NCBI GenBank assembly: GCA_046758865.1
Contig: JBHIBD010000048.1
Coordinates: forward strand, 1 to 16,537
Reading direction: 5' to 3'
Origin: JBHIBD01 sp046758865
GTDB taxonomy: Bacteria > Planctomycetota > Brocadiia > Brocadiales > Bathyanammoxibiaceae
Length of the DNA stretch: 16,537 nt
Position numbers and translations under genes: made by a program. The notes beneath the pieces were generated by a model, which made no database searches, had not been told where the DNA came from, and saw only the letters and a program-made list of their open reading frames with translations. This document shows positions 14,203 to 16,537 of this stretch, in pieces (positions within the stretch are counted from its first letter, which is position 1; each line of letters starts with the position of its first letter).

Positions 14203-15568
14203 CACCATTGCCACTATAACTACACCGCTCGGTGAAGGCGGCATAGGTGTAATCCAGGTATCGGGCCCAGGAGCCTTGGAGGTAGTGGACAAGACATTCA
14301 AAGAAAAGAGAGGTGGGGGCATCTCTGGTGCATCGAGCGGTGAGTTATTCTACGGCACCGTGGTTGACAGTGAAACCTCCGCATTGATAGACGAGGCAAT
14401 AGTGAGTGTCTGGAGGTCTGAGGACAGTCTTACGTGGGAGGACCTTGTAGAGGTAAACTGTCACGGTGGTCCCAGGGCAGTTAAAAATACCCTCGATGCA
14501 ATTATCCAAGCTGGGGCGAAGGAGGCCAGTTGGGCAGAGTTCTTGGAGCGCGGCCTTAAAAACGCCAGGATGGATTTCATCCAATTAGAGGCCCAAGAGG
14601 CACTTATCCAGGCAAAGACGAGGCTATCAGTTAAGGTCCTTCTGGCCCAGCACCAGGGGTTGCTCTCTCAATGTATTTCGAGACTCTATGCCGAAATAGA
14701 TGAGATTACAGATAAGAATGCCAACGGTTTCATCGACAAGTCTGTGCACAAAGAGGTCTCAAACAAGCTTGCCCTGCTTCTCAACGGTTTTGACGAACTC
14801 CTGGACTCAAGCGCCTTTGGGATAGCACTGTCATCACCGCTGAAGGTGTCTATAGCCGGCCCGCCTAATGTGGGTAAATCCACTCTATTCAATACGCTCC
14901 TGGGAGAAGAGCGGGCAATTGTGCATCATGCACCTGGAACCACCAGGGATTATGTCAGTGAATACTTCTCCGCCCACGGTGCCCCTTTTGAACTGGTTGA
15001 TTCAGCAGGGCTTAGGGAGGCACATGACCATGTCGAAAGAGATGGCGTAGAAAGGGCTCACACCCTGCATAAATACGTAGACAAGATAATCCTGGTGCTG
15101 GACGGTTCCAGAGAAATTTCTGAGAAAGAGTGGGCGCTCATACGGAACCTTGACACTGAGAAGGTAATACCAGTAATTAACAAAATAGACCTTGGCGTAA
15201 CACTGGACACTGGTGTGCTTGAGACCATGTTCGATGGTCCTATCTGCCGCATCTCAGCGCTCAAGGGTCTGGGACTGGGGTCACTCGAGAAGGCACTCGT
15301 AAGCAAATTCCTACCTTATATAGATTGCTATGAGACTAATCACCAGCCACAGCCCGCAGTCTTTACAGAGAGACAGCAGTCGGTCCTGTCTCAGGCACGA
15401 GGTGTAGCCAGCGAGATTTTAGAGACATTTGCTCATGCTAACACACTTGACAGTAAAGCCCTGAATGTAGTTAAGGACAAATTGAAAGAATTCCGCTACG
15501 GCCCTGGGTGTGGGATGTCCCAGAAAAATTCCCAAAGAGTTGCACACGCAATAGACGTACAGGATTAG
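14165..15568 (+). CDS. MnmE/TrmE-like tRNA-modification GTPase, atypical (no C-terminal CxGK)
   Basis: MnmE, with MnmG, modifies the wobble uridine of certain tRNAs. This copy has the N-terminal folate-binding-type domain (NDTIATITTPLGEGGIGV, 12-29; CHGG, 99-102), helical regions, and an inserted GTPase domain with G1 GPPNVGKST (232-240), TTRDY switch I, G3 DSAG (279-282; DTAG is usual), the conserved E of VERDG, and G4 NKID (339-342). It lacks the C-terminal C-(I/L/V)-G-K motif and ends FRYGPGCGMSQ... instead. Folate-domain motifs are altered too: LTWED for FTGED (89-93) and SWAEFL for PGEFT (122-127). The start is uncertain: TTG at 14165 with AAAGGAA upstream is the best in-frame choice (467 residues). 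A well-placed ATG at 14199 overlapping the CvpA stop is out of frame. The frame itself is intact throughout. Confidence 0.8.
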   Translation: MRAQRNTHKRENDTIATITTPLGEGGIGVIQVSGPGALEVVDKTFKEKRGGGISGASSGELFYGTVVDSETSALIDEAIVSVWRSEDSLTWEDLVEVNCHGGPRAVKNTLDAIIQAGAKEASWAEFLERGLKNARMDFIQLEAQEALIQAKTRLSVKVLLAQHQGLLSQCISRLYAEIDEITDKNANGFIDKSVHKEVSNKLALLLNGFDELLDSSAFGIALSSPLKVSIAGPPNVGKSTLFNTLLGEERAIVHHAPGTTRDYVSEYFSAHGAPFELVDSAGLREAHDHVERDGVERAHTLHKYVDKIILVLDGSREISEKEWALIRNLDTEKVIPVINKIDLGVTLDTGVLETMFDGPICRISALKGLGLGSLEKALVSKFLPYIDCYETNHQPQPAVFTERQQSVLSQARGVASEILETFAHANTLDSKALNVVKDKLKEFRYGPGCGMSQKNSQRVAHAIDVQD

Positions 15569-15612
15569 TGTACTGTTCCACCCACATTCTATTGTCTCCT
15601 TGGAGGGCTGCT

Positions 15613-16338
15613 GTGAGTACCCAGATAAAGGCATCAAAGAAACTTGGGTATCTAATCCTGAACTACATACTCGGTGTGGACGTACCCGAGGAGAGCAGTC
15701 TGGGTAATCTGTTCTCCAAGGACATTGCCGACAGGCTGGAGCGGGTGGAGAGACTGAGGCACTTCAGGCATGTTATGGGAAGGCTGCTCAGGCGTGGTGA
15801 GGCGGGGGCGTGGGCCGAGATAGACGTTGCATCAAGGATAAGGGGGGCCGGCCACTACGTAGAATTCTCCTCCCCAAAGGCACCCGAGACAAACCCAGAC
15901 CTTACAGCCAGGATTAGGAGAGACAAAATATTCATCGAGGTGATATACCTCCAGCCCCCTACTGGCGGTGGCAGGCGCCTATCAGAGGCAGACAGGGTAA
16001 AGAGGGCCGTAGACAATAAGACCAAACAATTGCCAGACTACCGCAAGGGTGTAATAGTCATATACAACCAGGACATCCCGACCAATGACCTGTCCCCAAA
16101 ACTGGTCAAGGAGGTAAGGAAAAAGATTACCAAGTTTCCGAATATCATGGCAGTAGTGGTAGTGAAGCCGCTCTTCAAACGGGGTGGCACCAGTAAGGTA
16201 GACAAGAAAAGGACTTATATACTATCCAGACAAGTTTTCAGGAAGGTGTATTCCAGACATACGCTGATGGTTAAGGGTGAGGATACCAACACCAAGCTGT
16301 TTAGGTCTGTGAGAGACATCTTCTGCCGCAGGCTGTAG
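15613..16338 (+). CDS. Hypothetical protein with possible PD-(D/E)XK nuclease-like core
   Basis: A 241-residue protein that I do not recognise as a named family. The GTG at 15613 was chosen because TTGGAGGG lies six bases upstream; the frame is open further back but would overlap the GTPase gene. The core has a helix with WAEIDVASRIRGAGHYVEF (67-85), then NPDLTARIRRDKIFIEVIYL (94-113), a conserved-looking NKTKQLPDYRKGVIVIYN (135-152) and a strand IMAVVVVKPLF (178-188). The spacing of Glu69, Asp96 and Glu109 resembles a restriction-endonuclease-like fold, but the usual E-x-K lysine is replaced (EVI); Lys136 or Lys138 could substitute. No domain for DNA recognition is evident. It follows the GTPase gene by 44 bases on the same strand. 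The fold is inference; that the gene is real is likely. Confidence 0.6.
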   Translation: MSTQIKASKKLGYLILNYILGVDVPEESSLGNLFSKDIADRLERVERLRHFRHVMGRLLRRGEAGAWAEIDVASRIRGAGHYVEFSSPKAPETNPDLTARIRRDKIFIEVIYLQPPTGGGRRLSEADRVKRAVDNKTKQLPDYRKGVIVIYNQDIPTNDLSPKLVKEVRKKITKFPNIMAVVVVKPLFKRGGTSKVDKKRTYILSRQVFRKVYSRHTLMVKGEDTNTKLFRSVRDIFCRRL

Positions 16339-16345
16339 AATATAT

Positions 16346-16366
16346 CAACGACCATAAAGGTCGTTG
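16346..16366. repeat. Perfect 8-base inverted repeat, hairpin 1
   Basis: CAACGACC, a five-base loop ATAAA, then GGTCGTTG, beginning seven bases after the stop codon of the nuclease-like gene. There is no T-run after it on either strand, so it does not qualify as a standard intrinsic terminator, though it may protect the transcript end. Confidence 0.75.
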
Positions 16367-16441
16367 TCCACCAAGAATACTCAGAGACAACAGTAACCGG
16401 TAGTTTATCAAAAACATTTACGAACCAGTGGTAGACAACGA
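16361..16441. repeat. Long-range inverted repeat that competes with hairpins 1 and 2
   Basis: TCGTTGTCCACCA (16361-16373) is complementary to TGGTAGACAACGA (16429-16441) at 12 of 13 positions. The left arm shares its first bases with the right arm of hairpin 1, and the right arm shares bases with the left arm of hairpin 2. The long stem and the two local hairpins therefore cannot all form at once. Confidence 0.6.
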
Positions 16442-16455
16442 AGTTTACTTCGTTG
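16436..16455. repeat. Perfect 9-base inverted repeat, hairpin 2
   Basis: CAACGAAGT, two T bases, then ACTTCGTTG; in RNA it would be an eight-pair stem with a four-base loop. It starts with the same CAACGA as hairpin 1. No T-run follows. It lies about 50 bases before the start of the last, partial gene. Confidence 0.75.
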
Positions 16456-16506
16456 AAAGAGAATAGTCAAGGGATGTCAAGGCACATCATAAATCACTAG
16501 GAAAAG

Positions 16507-16537
16507 ATGACAAAAATAAAAGACAAAGATTTTTGGA
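16507..16537 (+). CDS. Start of an unidentified gene (runs off right edge)
   Basis: An ATG at 16507 is preceded at good distance by AGGAAA and opens a frame reading MTKIKDKDFW to the window end. Ten codons are too few to identify a product. The call rests on the ribosome site and the preceding gene-free region of about 170 bases. Confidence 0.5.
   Translation, partial: MTKIKDKDFW

Noticed and set aside
15480..15600. A frameshift hiding the missing MnmE C-terminal motif
   Set aside because: I read the other two frames over this stretch and found no F-C-x-G-K or preceding family sequence, so a simple late frameshift does not explain the loss.
15508..15612. N-terminal extension of the nuclease-like gene into the GTPase gene
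   Set aside because: The extension overlaps the GTPase coding end, has no ribosome site, and the GTG at 15613 with TTGGAGGG upstream is a much better start.
16346..16455. Hairpins as intrinsic transcription terminators
   Set aside because: Neither hairpin is followed by a run of T on either strand, so standard Rho-independent termination is not supported.

Overview
The window comes from a Gram-negative bacterium. The signs are an AsmA-type envelope protein, lipoprotein-like signal peptides, HslVU and clear Shine-Dalgarno sites. Base composition is moderate and AGG is frequent for arginine. No rRNA, tRNA or other strict lineage marker is present. A deep-branching anaerobe or an anammox-type planctomycete is possible, but that is only an impression.

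Layout. Positions 1-1538 are on the minus strand: the start of hslU (running off the left edge), hslV overlapping it by one base, and a YjbQ/UPF0047 gene. A divergent intergenic region (1539-1682) carries a near-consensus sigma70-type promoter facing right. From 1683 to 15568 every gene is on the plus strand and tightly packed, with several ATGA-type or longer overlaps, so this is probably one long operon or a few overlapping transcripts. It reads: (i) HAD phosphatase of the mannosyl/glucosyl-3-phosphoglycerate phosphatase type, (ii) GpgS-like (GT81-like) glucosyl-3-phosphoglycerate synthase, (iii) MOFRL-type glycerate 2-kinase, (iv) a second GT-A glycosyltransferase, (v) a small TPR lipoprotein-like protein, (vi) a complete carbohydrate ABC importer (binding protein, two permeases, MalK-type ATPase), (vii) a large AsmA-like protein with a Pro/Glu-rich tail, (viii) a CvpA-like membrane protein and (ix) an unusual MnmE/TrmE-like GTPase. 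After it come a gene of unknown function that looks like a PD-(D/E)XK nuclease fold (15613-16338), a gene-free stretch with overlapping inverted repeats, and the first codons of another gene at the right edge.

How it works together (inference). The first four genes form a plausible route to a glycerate-based compatible solute. GpgS joins glucose from an NDP-sugar to 3-phosphoglycerate, the second transferase may add another hexose (as in mannosylglucosylglycerate or glucosylglucosylglycerate synthesis), and the HAD phosphatase removes the phosphate. The glycerate kinase would return free glycerate to glycolysis. The neighbouring ABC importer could recover the solute or a related sugar from outside.

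Points to look at: the two-transferase solute cluster coupled to an importer; the MnmE-like protein that lacks the C-terminal CxGK motif and whose well-placed ATG is out of frame; the nuclease-like orphan; and the mutually exclusive hairpins near the right edge.
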